From an uncultured Spirochaetales bacterium (lineage in GTDB: Bacteria > Spirochaetota > Spirochaetia > Sphaerochaetales > Sphaerochaetaceae): a stretch of 9,047 bases of DNA. The DNA lies in assembly GCA_949292445.1 (NCBI GenBank), contig CASEZU010000037.1, positions 1 to 9,047 on the forward strand, in the 5' to 3' direction. Below the pieces are notes generated by a model. That model was given only the letters and a program-made list of their open reading frames with translations. It was not told the DNA's origin and did no database searches. Positions 1-6,480 of this stretch are shown here, piece by piece (within the stretch, counting starts at the first letter, position 1; every line of letters begins with the position of its first letter). Position numbers and translations under genes: made by a program.

Positions 1-408
1 GCAGGAATGATCGGAAGTCTTGTGAAATCCAATGGATCGATATCAGGGGCGGAAGTCGGCTGCCAGGGAGAGGTCGGCGTTGCATGCGCCATGGCGGGAG
101 CTGCGGCAGCCCAGCTCACAGGCGGAACGATCAGGCAGATCGAATATGCCGCCGAGATGGGGCTTGAGCATCATCTCGGTCTTACCTGCGATCCCTTGAT
201 GGGCCTTGTCCAGATACCATGCATCGAACGCAATGCCATGGCATGCATGAGGGCTATCGACCATGCTTCATATGCGCTCATGGGCGATGGGACGCATAAG
301 ATCTCATTCGATGATGTAGTCGAGGTCATGATGGAGACAGGCCACGCGCTGCCGTCTCTCTACAGGGAGACGTCGATGGGAGGGCTCGCCCGCATTCACG
401 AGCTGTAG
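1..408 (+). CDS. sdaAA: L-serine dehydratase, iron-sulfur type, alpha domain (5' end outside window)
   Basis: This enzyme deaminates L-serine to pyruvate and ammonia in the cytoplasm using a [4Fe-4S] cluster. The reading frame is open from base 1, so the visible 135 residues are the C-terminal part. The family signature [14 protein letters not shown] is present. Three cysteines, in GCQ, TCDP and IPC, are spaced 42 and 11 residues apart, which matches the cluster ligands known for this family (343, 385 and 396 in the Legionella enzyme, from memory). The ending ETSMGGLA is the usual C-terminal motif. Whether this is a separate alpha subunit (sdaAA) or the end of a single-chain sdaA cannot be told because the beginning is missing. 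The stop codon lies inside the 3' end of the opposing toxin gene, an overlap of 13 bases. Confidence 0.95.
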   Translation, partial: AGMIGSLVKSNGSISGAEVGCQGEVGVACAMAGAAAAQLTGGTIRQIEYAAEMGLEHHLGLTCDPLMGLVQIPCIERNAMACMRAIDHASYALMGDGTHKISFDDVVEVMMETGHALPSLYRETSMGGLARIHEL

Positions 409-653
409 GGGAGCATGTGCCCGTGCGTAAGGGCAAGCAGCACGGTCTTCTTCTCCGTTATCCTCGCAATGAGCCTGTAGTCGCCGATCCTGTACTGCCA
501 GCGCTTCGTTCCACCGAGCGTGCGCCCGATGCTCCGTGGATTCTCAAGAGGCAGGAGATGCTTCAGCATCCAGCCTTTCAGGAGCGAAGCCGTTACGGGG
601 TCGAGTGCTGCGATCTCGCGCTGTACCCTCTCTGAAAGCTCAAACCTTGCCAT
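396..653 (-). CDS. RelE/ParE-superfamily toxin
   Basis: Predicted 85-residue toxin of the RelE/ParE fold; RelE-type members cleave mRNA on the ribosome. The start is MARFEL at 653, because GGAGG precedes it by 6 bases on the minus strand and it overlaps the antitoxin end by 14 bases, typical of coupled translation. An upstream in-frame ATG at 728 would lie deep inside the antitoxin gene. Seen in the protein: basic helices at the N-terminus, then ENPRSIGR, then [12 protein letters not shown], the core strand motif of the family with its arginines. The end, [12 protein letters not shown], differs from the usual GHRxxVY: the arginine after GH is methionine, and the final tyrosine is one residue closer. 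The last codons are shared, antisense, with the serine dehydratase end. Whether it is active is uncertain. Confidence 0.85.
   Translation of the reverse strand: MARFELSERVQREIAALDPVTASLLKGWMLKHLLPLENPRSIGRTLGGTKRWQYRIGDYRLIARITEKKTVLLALTHGHMLPYSS
418..452 (+). terminator. Possible weak terminator of the serine dehydratase gene
   Basis: CCGTGC at 421-426 can pair with GCACGG at 440-445, and the hairpin is followed by the pyrimidine run TCTTCTTCT. A competing short stem, TGCCC/GGGCA, overlaps it. The T-run is broken by C residues and the element lies inside the opposing toxin gene, so the pairing may be chance. No other terminator candidate was seen for the dehydratase transcript. Confidence 0.25.
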
Positions 654-852
654 CGGTTTCCTCCAGCGGGATGGTTGCAGGGTTTTCCCTGTATTCTGCC
701 AGCGCGGCCCTGTAGATCTGGGCATCATATTCTGCCTCGATACGCTGCAGCACCGTCTGCCTTATCATTTCGGATAGATTCATGCTGTTCAGTTCCGCAT
801 ATTTCCTGAAGAGAACCGCATCCTCTTCCGGAAGCCTGAGTGAGATTATCAT
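640..852 (-). CDS. RelB-like antitoxin, ribbon-helix-helix (DUF6290 type)
   Basis: Seventy-residue antitoxin that should neutralise the toxin encoded directly downstream and repress its own promoter. The N-terminus ISLRLPEEDAVLFRKYAEL followed by MNLSEMIRQTVLQRIE has the layout of a ribbon-helix-helix DNA-binding domain: a short beta strand (residues 2-7) that enters the major groove, then two helices (about 9-20 and 25-42). The tail, EYDAQIYRAALAEYRENP, resembles the toxin-wrapping segment of DUF6290/RelB proteins. ATG at 852 is preceded by AAAGGAGG at the right distance. The gene order, antitoxin then overlapping toxin, is standard for type II modules. Family naming is from motif recall. 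Confidence 0.87.
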   Translation of the reverse strand: MIISLRLPEEDAVLFRKYAELNSMNLSEMIRQTVLQRIEAEYDAQIYRAALAEYRENPATIPLEETDGKV

Positions 853-872
853 AGGCGCCTCCTTTGTAAATC

Positions 873-901
873 ATCGTAATACATTATTCTTACGGAGGCA
901 A
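873..901 (-). promoter_or_regulatory. Candidate promoter of the antitoxin-toxin operon
   Basis: Reading the minus strand, TTGCCT (901-896) and TACGAT (878-873) are separated by 17 bases and would start transcription just before the AAAGGAGG site at 865-858. Both hexamers are only partial matches to the sigma-70 consensus. An imperfect inverted repeat with CGTAA/TTACG ends (875-894) covers the -10 side and could be where the ribbon-helix-helix antitoxin binds. Confidence 0.4.
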
Positions 902-1185
902 TCAGCCATTGTTGATATATGCTAGACCTTACAGAAACAGCAGACGAGTACTGAAAAAGATAAGGAAGCACTGTCCAGTCTGGCACGGATTGCAACCCCG
1001 TCGCACGATATACAGGCTTCCTTCTGTGTATATTGTACCGTAATCGTGCAATACAGTCGAGGGAACACTGACAGGGATATGGCCTTGACCGTGAGGTCTG
1101 CAGGTGTAATGGCAGGAAGAATGCGGAAGGAGCCCATCAGCTGCATCCTTTATCCAGCCAGGAGGACTGATGCTTCACGTTTTGA

Positions 1186-1237
1186 TTTAGGTTACAATTC
1201 CTTGAAAATTTGATTTGTAACCTAAATTAGGTTACAA
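1186..1237. repeat. Three-copy operator: 11-bp half-site in inverted and direct orientation
   Basis: The half-site TTAGGTTACAA occurs at 1187-1197, in reverse complement at 1215-1225, and again at 1227-1237. Copies two and three form a perfect 23-bp palindrome centred on A1226. Copies one and two form a wider inverted repeat with 12-bp arms (1186-1197 and 1215-1226). Copies one and three are a direct repeat exactly 40 bases apart. The array overlaps the promoter of the regulator-nucleotidyltransferase operon and ends 8 bases before the start codon, as expected for autorepression by the winged-helix regulator. Confidence 0.8.
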
Positions 1238-1238
1238 T
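1210..1238 (+). promoter_or_regulatory. Promoter of the AbiE-like operon, probably leaderless
   Basis: TTGATT (1210-1215) and TACAAT (1233-1238) are 17 bases apart, a good sigma-70-type pair. Transcription would start at about 1244-1245, that is on or next to the ATG at 1245. No Shine-Dalgarno sequence precedes that ATG (the bases are AATGAAAAT), which agrees with a leaderless message. The palindromic operator covers the spacer and most of the -10 hexamer, so a bound repressor would block polymerase. A second TACAAT at 1193-1198 has no matching -35 element. Confidence 0.6.
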
Positions 1239-1244
1239 GAAAAT

Positions 1245-2189
1245 ATGAAGGAATTCATTGAAAGAATATTGCATCAGAATGCTGAAATCACCCACTGCAA
1301 TGCTTTGCAGCCGCTTCCGCTGATTCTGAGAACAGGTTATGAATTCTATCAGATGAGAATCCTTGATCAGGACCTGATTCTTGCAGAGCCAAAGGAGAAT
1401 GCAAGCCTATCTGCATTGAGAAAACACTTTAAGCAGATGGAACGATTAACAGGGAAAAAAATAGTTCTGTATCTGAAAAATCTGAATTCCTATTCCTGTA
1501 ATAAACTGATAGAAGATGGAATTCCTTTTGTCTGGGAGAACCATCAGATCTATATCCCATTTTCAGGCGTGCTCGTGAAACAGGGAGAAGCAAGGGAAAT
1601 AAAACCTTGTTACAGGATTTCATTTCTGACACAGAAGTTCCTTTTGTCGGCTCTTTATGGTGAATGGGATGATCTTTCAGTGACAGCTGCTGCTGAGAGA
1701 TTAGACGTATCCAGGATGTCTATTACCCGGGTCTTTGATGAAATTGAAAGTCTTCGCATACCTGTTGTCGTTCAGGAAGGAAAAAGACGTAAATACATCA
1801 GAATAGGGAGCAAAAAGGAGATATGGGATGTGGCCCAGCCCTTTTTGCGTTCGCCTTTGCTGAGAGAGTATCATCTGGAGAATGCTATTTCATCTCTTCC
1901 TATGAAAAGCGGTATATCAGGGCTGTCTGAAATGTCTATGTTAGAAGGGGAGACCTATGCCATATATGCGGCCGTGAAGAAGGAAATCAGGGCTCTTGGA
2001 ATTGATAAGGAAAAGCAGGTGCCAATTGATGAGGTTCCTGGCTGCATTGTTCATGAAGTGGGGTATCGCATCCCGTTCTGCCAGGGAAGAACAATAGATC
2101 CTTTATCGATTTTCATGATGCTGAAGGATATTGATGAACCAAGAATACAGATTGCATTGGATAAAATGCTTGAGGACTATGTATGGTAA
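1245..2189 (+). CDS. Winged-helix regulator/antitoxin of an AbiE-like module
   Basis: Protein of 314 residues, probably the DNA-binding antitoxin partner of the nucleotidyltransferase that follows. Residues 1-115 form an alpha/beta domain including LTGKKIVLYLKNLNSYSCNK and a segment ending IYIPFSG, which I recall from a widespread group annotated as MarR-family regulators. Residues about 127-188 look like a winged helix: LSVTAAAERLDV as the first helix of the turn, SRMSITRVFDEIESL as recognition helix, and a basic wing around EGKRRKYIRIG. The C-terminal part (190-314) includes SGISGLSEMSML and DEPRIQIALDKML, reminiscent of the C-terminal domain of AbiEi antitoxins. The central position of the DNA-binding domain differs from classical AbiEi, where it is N-terminal. 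The stop overlaps the next start by 7 bases. The gene is AT-rich with AGA/AGG-type arginine codons, suggesting horizontal transfer. Confidence 0.75.
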   Translation: MKEFIERILHQNAEITHCNALQPLPLILRTGYEFYQMRILDQDLILAEPKENASLSALRKHFKQMERLTGKKIVLYLKNLNSYSCNKLIEDGIPFVWENHQIYIPFSGVLVKQGEAREIKPCYRISFLTQKFLLSALYGEWDDLSVTAAAERLDVSRMSITRVFDEIESLRIPVVVQEGKRRKYIRIGSKKEIWDVAQPFLRSPLLREYHLENAISSLPMKSGISGLSEMSMLEGETYAIYAAVKKEIRALGIDKEKQVPIDEVPGCIVHEVGYRIPFCQGRTIDPLSIFMMLKDIDEPRIQIALDKMLEDYVW

Positions 2190-2929
2190 AAGGATTGGAT
2201 ATTTTCTATGACTATTTCTCTGAATACACAGATCAGTATGTTCTGATTGGTGGTACGGCATGTGATTTGTCATTCAGCAATTATGACGAAGATTTCAGGG
2301 TCACAAAGGATCTTGATATGGTTCTCATTGTCGAAGCGCTGACAAAGGAATTTTCACAGCGATTCTGGGAATTCATAAGAATGGGCAGATATAGGAATCG
2401 GGCCAGAAGCAATGGCAATCCTCAGTTTTTCAGATTCGATAAGCCGGAGGAAGCCGGTTTTCCTGAAATGATTGAACTCTTTTCCAGAGCAACGTGGGAA
2501 TTGGCTTCTGAGGCAGTGCTGACGCCTGTTCATATAGATGATTCAGTTTCGAGTCTTTCTGCAATCCTGCTTGACGATGCATATTATGAATTGCTGCTGA
2601 GGGAACGGGATATAATCAATGGAATATCGGTTCTTAAACCTTCAGCTTTGATTGCATTCAAAGCAAAAGCCTGGCTTGATCTGAAGCAGAAGCATGCGAA
2701 GGGGATGCATGTTGATTCCAGAGATATCAAGAAGCATAGAAATGACATCCTGAGATTATCTGCACAGATGCCACTTGAACCTTGCCGGCTTCCAGATAAG
2801 GTCCTTAACGATATGGCAGCTTTTCTTCAGGAGCTGAAAGTTACAGAAGAAGAATTGAAGAATCTGCATCTGGCAGGTGTTCACGAGTCTGATATCATCA
2901 ACTTGCTGAAAGATGCATTCGGAATCTAA
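2183..2929 (+). CDS. Nucleotidyltransferase-fold toxin candidate (AbiEii-like)
   Basis: Protein of 248 residues with the polymerase-beta nucleotidyltransferase signature: YVLIGGTACDL (GGT at 23-25) followed by TKDLDMVLIV, giving the two metal-binding aspartates D43 and D45. Further conserved-looking basic and acidic positions are FKAKAWLDL (K160, K162) and DSRDIKKHRNDILRL (D181, K183, K184, D188), placed like the later motifs of AbiEii/MenA-type enzymes. Members of that toxin group transfer nucleotides, in some cases onto tRNA ends; the substrate here is unknown. Translation is probably coupled to the regulator: GAGG at 2172-2175 lies 7 bases before ATG, inside the upstream gene, and ATGGTAA joins start and stop. 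Base composition is AT-rich like its partner. Membership of the strict AbiEii family is an inference; it could belong to a sister NTase family. It appears intact. Confidence 0.8.
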   Translation: MVKGLDIFYDYFSEYTDQYVLIGGTACDLSFSNYDEDFRVTKDLDMVLIVEALTKEFSQRFWEFIRMGRYRNRARSNGNPQFFRFDKPEEAGFPEMIELFSRATWELASEAVLTPVHIDDSVSSLSAILLDDAYYELLLRERDIINGISVLKPSALIAFKAKAWLDLKQKHAKGMHVDSRDIKKHRNDILRLSAQMPLEPCRLPDKVLNDMAAFLQELKVTEEELKNLHLAGVHESDIINLLKDAFGI

Positions 2930-3076
2930 GTTGCTTATAGTACCAGTGGTTTTGAATCGGAAGGAATATCTCTGATGAGGGTTATTGATGATGCAGGCTC
3001 TTTGTGTTTCGATGATCTCCTCTGTCGGAAAGATCTTTCAGTGAACTATGCGCTGAAGCAGTTTGCTGTCCATATG

Positions 3077-3109
3077 AAAAGACCCGCCAGGCAGCAGCCG
3101 GACGGGTCT
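3077..3109 (-). terminator. Rho-independent terminator of leuS
   Basis: On the minus strand AGACCCG (3109-3103) pairs with CGGGTCT (3086-3080) around a 16-base loop, and the second arm runs into TTTT (3080-3077). It starts 21 bases past the leuS stop codon. On the plus strand the hairpin is followed by CTCTCC, which is a poor T-run, so termination of the converging AbiE-like operon here is less likely. Confidence 0.75.
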
Positions 3110-3129
3110 CTCTCCGATCAGACGGATGA

Positions 3130-5643
3130 TTATTTCACGACGATGTTCACGAGCTTTCCGGGAACGACGATCTCCTTCACGACAGTCTTGCCATCGATCC
3201 AGCCCTGGATCTTCTCGTTAGCCTTCGCTGAGCTGAGCATCTCATCCTTTGAGGCTGAGCGCGGAAGCTGCATCTTCGCCCTGACCTTGCCGTTGACCTG
3301 AACGACGATCTCAATCTCGTCATCGATGGTCTTCGACTCGTCGTACTCAGGCCACTTCTCCTTCGATATCGATGGCTCGTGGCCAAGCATTACCCAGAGC
3401 TCCTCTGCGAGATGAGGTGTGTACGGGGAGAGCAGAAGCGTCAGCGTTTCGAGGGCTTTCTTCGGAATCGTATCAAGCCTGTTGAGCTCGTTTACGAATA
3501 CCATCATCTGGCTGATGGCTGTATTGAAGGCAAGTGTCTCCGTGTCCTCTGTGACTTTCTTGACTGTCTTGTTGAGAAGCTTGTCGAGATCCGCGGAGAG
3601 CGCTGTATCTTCGATCTTCTTCTCGGTAGCGATGCGCCAGATGCGGTCAAGGAAGCGGTAGACGCCGATGAAGCCATTCGTTGCCCATGGCTTTGATTCC
3701 CTGAGCGGGCCCATGAACATCTCATACATCCTCACGCTGTCAGCACCGTAGTTCTTGATGAAATCATCGGGATTGATGACATTCTTGAGCGATTTGGACA
3801 TCTTTGCGATGACCTGGGTGAGCTCTTCTCCGGTTTCCTTGTCGAAGTACTTCCCATCCTTCTCCTCCACAAGATCCGTCGGGACGAGGCTCTTGTTCGC
3901 CTTCTGATAAGCGAATGATGTGATCATTCCCTGGTTCACGAGCGCATGGAACGGCTCATCCGTTGAGACAAGCCCGAGATCATAGAGAACCTTGTGCCAG
4001 AACCTGGAGTAGAGGAGGTGGAGAACAGCATGCTCAGCGCCGCCGACATAGAGATCGACAGGCATCCAGTACTTCTCCTTCTCAGGGTCGACGAATGCTT
4101 TGTCATTCTTCGGATCGATATACCTGAGGTAATACCAGCATGAGCCCGCCCACTGCGGCATCGTATTGGTTTCCCTCTTGGCATCGCCTCCGCACTTGGG
4201 GCATTTGCAGTTCACCCAGCTATCCACGTTAGCAAGGGGGGATTCACCGGTTCCGGTCGGTTCGTACTTGTCAACCTCTGGCAGCCTGAGCGGGAGCTCA
4301 TCCTCAGGAACAAGCACGGTGCCGCACTTCGGGCAATGGATGAGAGGAATCGGCTCTCCCCAGTATCTCTGGCGGGAGAAGACCCAGTCGCGGAGCTTGT
4401 AGTTCACGGCTTTGTGGCCGTAGCCGTTCTTCTCGAGGAACTCAAGCATCTTCTTTATGGCATCTTCCTTGTTCAGGCCATCGAGCCATTCGGAATTGAC
4501 GTGGATGCCATCCTCCGTCCATGCTTCCTGCTGGACATCGACTTCGCCTTTGAGAACCTCGATGATCGGGAGTCCGAACTTCTTGGCGAATTCCCAGTCC
4601 CTCGTGTCATGGGCGGGGACTGCCATGATGGCTCCTGTTCCGTAGCTGATGAGCACGTAGTCGGCGATCCAGATAGGGATCCTCTTCCCGTTTACGGGAT
4701 TGATCGCATAGGATCCTGAGAATACACCGGTCTTCTCCTTCGCGAGATCAGTCCTTTCGAGATCTGACTTGTGCTTGACCTCGTCGAGGTATTTCCCGAC
4801 AGCTTCCTTCTGCTCCGGCGTGGTGAGCTTTGCTACCAGCGGGTGCTCCGGTGCTATGACCATGTATGTAGCGCCGAAGAGCGTATCGCAGCGGGTTGTA
4901 TAGACCTCGAGCTTGTCGCCGGTGCTTTCGACCGTGAAGAATACTGCGGCACCCTCGGATCTTCCGATCCAGTTGCGCTGCATGGACTTCACCGACTCCG
5001 GCCAGTCCAGCTCATCAAGACCCTCGAGGAGCTTGTCGGCATAAGCTGTGATGCGGAGCATCCACTGCCTGATGTTCTTTTTCTCCACCTTCTCGCCGCA
5101 GCGCTCGCATCTGCCTTCCTTGACCTCTTCGTTCGCAAGTCCGGTCTTGCAGCTGGGGCACCAGTTGATCGGTGTGACAGCCTCATAGGCAAGTCCCTTC
5201 TCGTAGAGCTTCTCGAAGATCCACTGTGTCCAGTGGTAGTAATCCGGCTCGCATGTAGAGACTTCCCTGTCCCAGTCATAGGAGAATCCCAGGCTCTTTA
5301 TCTGGCGGCGGAATGTATCGATGTTCTTCTTCGTGGTCTCCCATGGATGCGTGCCGGTCTTGATCGCATAGTTCTCTGCGGGAAGCCCGAATGAGTCGAA
5401 TCCCATCGGATGGAGGACATTGTATCCCTTCATCCTCAGATACCTTGAGTAGATGTCTGTCGCTGTGTAACCCTCCGGGTGGCCTACGTGTAGGCCGGCT
5501 CCTGATGGATAGGGGAACATGTCGAGGACGTATTTCCTCTTCTCCTTGGGAAATGATTCGTCTTCCTCTGCGCGGAAGGTCCTGTGCTCTTCCCAGTACT
5601 GCTGCCATTTAGGCTCTATCTCATTGAATGGATACCTGCTCAT
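3130..5643 (-). CDS. leuS: Leucyl-tRNA synthetase
   Basis: Class I aminoacyl-tRNA synthetase that charges tRNA-Leu with leucine in the cytoplasm; essential. It has 837 residues, within the usual bacterial length. Order of parts: the catalytic core starts with [15 protein letters not shown] (HIGH-type motif HVGH, 52-55). A zinc-ribbon-like insertion has cysteines 162, 165, 179 and 182. The editing domain spans about 225-415, with TTRCDTLFG (249-257) and [15 protein letters not shown] (336-349, the aspartate that rejects mischarged amino acids). Core segments follow with a second cysteine set (437, 440, 481, 484). KMSKS is at 614-618, then the anticodon-binding helical domain and a small C-terminal domain ([10 protein letters not shown]). 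The start [14 protein letters not shown] matches the family. There is no Shine-Dalgarno sequence; a TATCCT hexamer lies 7 bases upstream. It is transcribed alone. Confidence 0.99.
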   Translation of the reverse strand: MSRYPFNEIEPKWQQYWEEHRTFRAEEDESFPKEKRKYVLDMFPYPSGAGLHVGHPEGYTATDIYSRYLRMKGYNVLHPMGFDSFGLPAENYAIKTGTHPWETTKKNIDTFRRQIKSLGFSYDWDREVSTCEPDYYHWTQWIFEKLYEKGLAYEAVTPINWCPSCKTGLANEEVKEGRCERCGEKVEKKNIRQWMLRITAYADKLLEGLDELDWPESVKSMQRNWIGRSEGAAVFFTVESTGDKLEVYTTRCDTLFGATYMVIAPEHPLVAKLTTPEQKEAVGKYLDEVKHKSDLERTDLAKEKTGVFSGSYAINPVNGKRIPIWIADYVLISYGTGAIMAVPAHDTRDWEFAKKFGLPIIEVLKGEVDVQQEAWTEDGIHVNSEWLDGLNKEDAIKKMLEFLEKNGYGHKAVNYKLRDWVFSRQRYWGEPIPLIHCPKCGTVLVPEDELPLRLPEVDKYEPTGTGESPLANVDSWVNCKCPKCGGDAKRETNTMPQWAGSCWYYLRYIDPKNDKAFVDPEKEKYWMPVDLYVGGAEHAVLHLLYSRFWHKVLYDLGLVSTDEPFHALVNQGMITSFAYQKANKSLVPTDLVEEKDGKYFDKETGEELTQVIAKMSKSLKNVINPDDFIKNYGADSVRMYEMFMGPLRESKPWATNGFIGVYRFLDRIWRIATEKKIEDTALSADLDKLLNKTVKKVTEDTETLAFNTAISQMMVFVNELNRLDTIPKKALETLTLLLSPYTPHLAEELWVMLGHEPSISKEKWPEYDESKTIDDEIEIVVQVNGKVRAKMQLPRSASKDEMLSSAKANEKIQGWIDGKTVVKEIVVPGKLVNIVVK

Positions 5644-5650
5644 ACGGCAG

Positions 5651-5656
5651 AGGATA
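5651..5656 (-). promoter_or_regulatory. Candidate -10 element of leuS, leaderless start
   Basis: On the minus strand TATCCT is followed by seven bases and then the leuS ATG, so transcription would begin at or next to the start codon. The region where a -35 element should lie (about 5674-5679, reading TAGCCT) is a weak match. The support is positional, together with the absence of any ribosome binding site. Confidence 0.4.
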
Positions 5657-5719
5657 TCACTAAAGGGGAGAGAAGGCTATATCGCGCGGGGCCGGGTGGC
5701 GCATCAGGCGCATGAGGAT

Positions 5720-5725
5720 TATCAT
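5720..5725 (+). promoter_or_regulatory. Candidate -10 element of the amidotransferase gene, leaderless start
   Basis: TATCAT, a five-of-six match to the sigma-70 -10 consensus, is followed by six bases and then ATG at 5732. The only purine-rich site upstream, GAGG at 5714-5717, is 14 bases from ATG, too far for normal use. No clear -35 hexamer is present. A tandem repeat of two near-identical 9-mers (GGCGCATCA, GGCGCATGA; 5698-5715) lies just upstream and overlaps the start side of the spacer. Confidence 0.45.
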
Positions 5726-5731
5726 CACGGT

Positions 5732-6448
5732 ATGAAGAAACCGCTCATAGGAATCGCCGGGAATATCCTTGTCATGGAAACCGGCAGCATGCCAGGTCTC
5801 ATGAGGGACTATGTCAATCATGATTACTCCGTATCCGTCATCAGAGCAGGGGGAATCCCGATCATCATACCGCCCCTTAGCGATAGAGAGGATATCCTCT
5901 CCGTTCTTCAGCACATCGATGGCCTCATCCTTTCCGGAGGCTATGATATCGCTCCGGATCTCTATGGGGAGGAGCCCCAGCTGGGACTGGGCTTTACGAT
6001 GCGGATAGTCGATCTCTTCTATATTGAGATGATACAGGAGGCGCTTGCAATGAGGCTTCCGATGCTCGGCATCTGCAAAGGCATGCAGGCGATGAACGTC
6101 GCATCCGGAGGAACGCTCTGCCAGGACCTCCATCGCATGAGCGGTGTTCTGCAGCATGAGCAGAAAGCCCCTCGGCAGTTCCCGTCTCATTCCGTTTCCA
6201 TTGCTCCCGGAACACAGCTGCATCGTCTCTTCGGTCCATCCCTCATGGTGAACAGCTTCCATCATCAGGCGGTGAAGGAACCGGCCCCGGGATTTATTGT
6301 CGCAGCCACAGCTCCTGATGGTATTCCGGAAGCGATCGAGAGCAGCAGGTCTTTCGCTCTCGGTGTCCAGTGGCATCCGGAGATGATGGTGCAGAGCGGC
6401 GATGATACGATGCTTCCTGTCTTCCAGTCTCTCATTGATAATTGTTAG
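5732..6448 (+). CDS. Gamma-glutamyl-gamma-aminobutyrate hydrolase family protein (class I glutamine amidotransferase)
   Basis: Cytoplasmic hydrolase of 238 residues that should cleave a gamma-glutamyl amide bond, by analogy with PuuD, which releases GABA and glutamate in putrescine breakdown. The N-terminus KPLIGIAGN and the block LILSGGYDIAPDLYGEE are typical of the peptidase C26 family. The nucleophile elbow is GICKGMQ with Cys115; VNSFHHQAV (173-181) is the substrate-side motif; GVQWHPE supplies His215 and Glu217 to complete the triad. I chose ATG at 5732 because the family begins right at MKKPLIG; the frame stays open upstream but that part is antisense to leuS. No putrescine pathway genes are nearby, so the true substrate is open. 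It could work on other gamma-glutamyl compounds. Divergent from leuS with 88 bases between. Confidence 0.93.
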   Translation: MKKPLIGIAGNILVMETGSMPGLMRDYVNHDYSVSVIRAGGIPIIIPPLSDREDILSVLQHIDGLILSGGYDIAPDLYGEEPQLGLGFTMRIVDLFYIEMIQEALAMRLPMLGICKGMQAMNVASGGTLCQDLHRMSGVLQHEQKAPRQFPSHSVSIAPGTQLHRLFGPSLMVNSFHHQAVKEPAPGFIVAATAPDGIPEAIESSRSFALGVQWHPEMMVQSGDDTMLPVFQSLIDNC

Positions 6449-6480
6449 AATAATAACATCTGAGTTTTTATCATAACATA

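Larger units (their letters stand above)
853..1244. other. Intergenic stretch with inverted repeats, no convincing gene
   Basis: Between the divergent antitoxin and winged-helix regulator genes I find no recognisable protein. A 74-codon frame on the minus strand (1146-922) has no family resemblance and no good ribosome binding site. The stretch holds the antitoxin promoter at one end and the regulator promoter/operator at the other. The middle holds two competing inverted repeats. AAGGAAGC (962-969) plus CTGT pairs with ACAG plus GCTTCCTT (1012-1023), with one bulged A. GCACGAT (1003-1009) pairs with ATCGTGC (1043-1049). A strong AGGAGG site followed by a six-codon open frame lies at 1160-1190. 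The repeats may fold as RNA, but no known RNA family is recognised. Confidence 0.5.

Noticed and set aside
654..728. Upstream in-frame start of the RelE-like toxin
   Set aside because: It would add 25 residues read from within the antitoxin gene and lacks a ribosome binding site, whereas ATG at 653 has GGAGG and fits the family N-terminus.
922..1146. 74-codon open frame on the minus strand in the intergenic gap
   Set aside because: There is no recognisable domain, no good ribosome binding site and no operon partner; the region is better explained by inverted repeats. A decayed gene remains possible but cannot be supported.
2975..3301. 108-codon open frame on the plus strand after the nucleotidyltransferase
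   Set aside because: It runs through the leuS terminator and into antisense leuS, and has no domain resemblance.
4771..5394. 207-codon open frame on the plus strand
   Set aside because: It lies inside leuS in antisense. leuS shows every expected motif, and the frame is a by-product of its GC-rich codons.
5519..5731. Upstream extension of the amidotransferase frame
   Set aside because: The added residues are antisense to the leuS N-terminus and unlike the family, which starts at MKKPLIGIAGN.
6443..6470. TGTTA/TAACA hairpin after the amidotransferase followed by a T-run
   Set aside because: The stem is only five bases and nearly all A/T, too weak to call a terminator.
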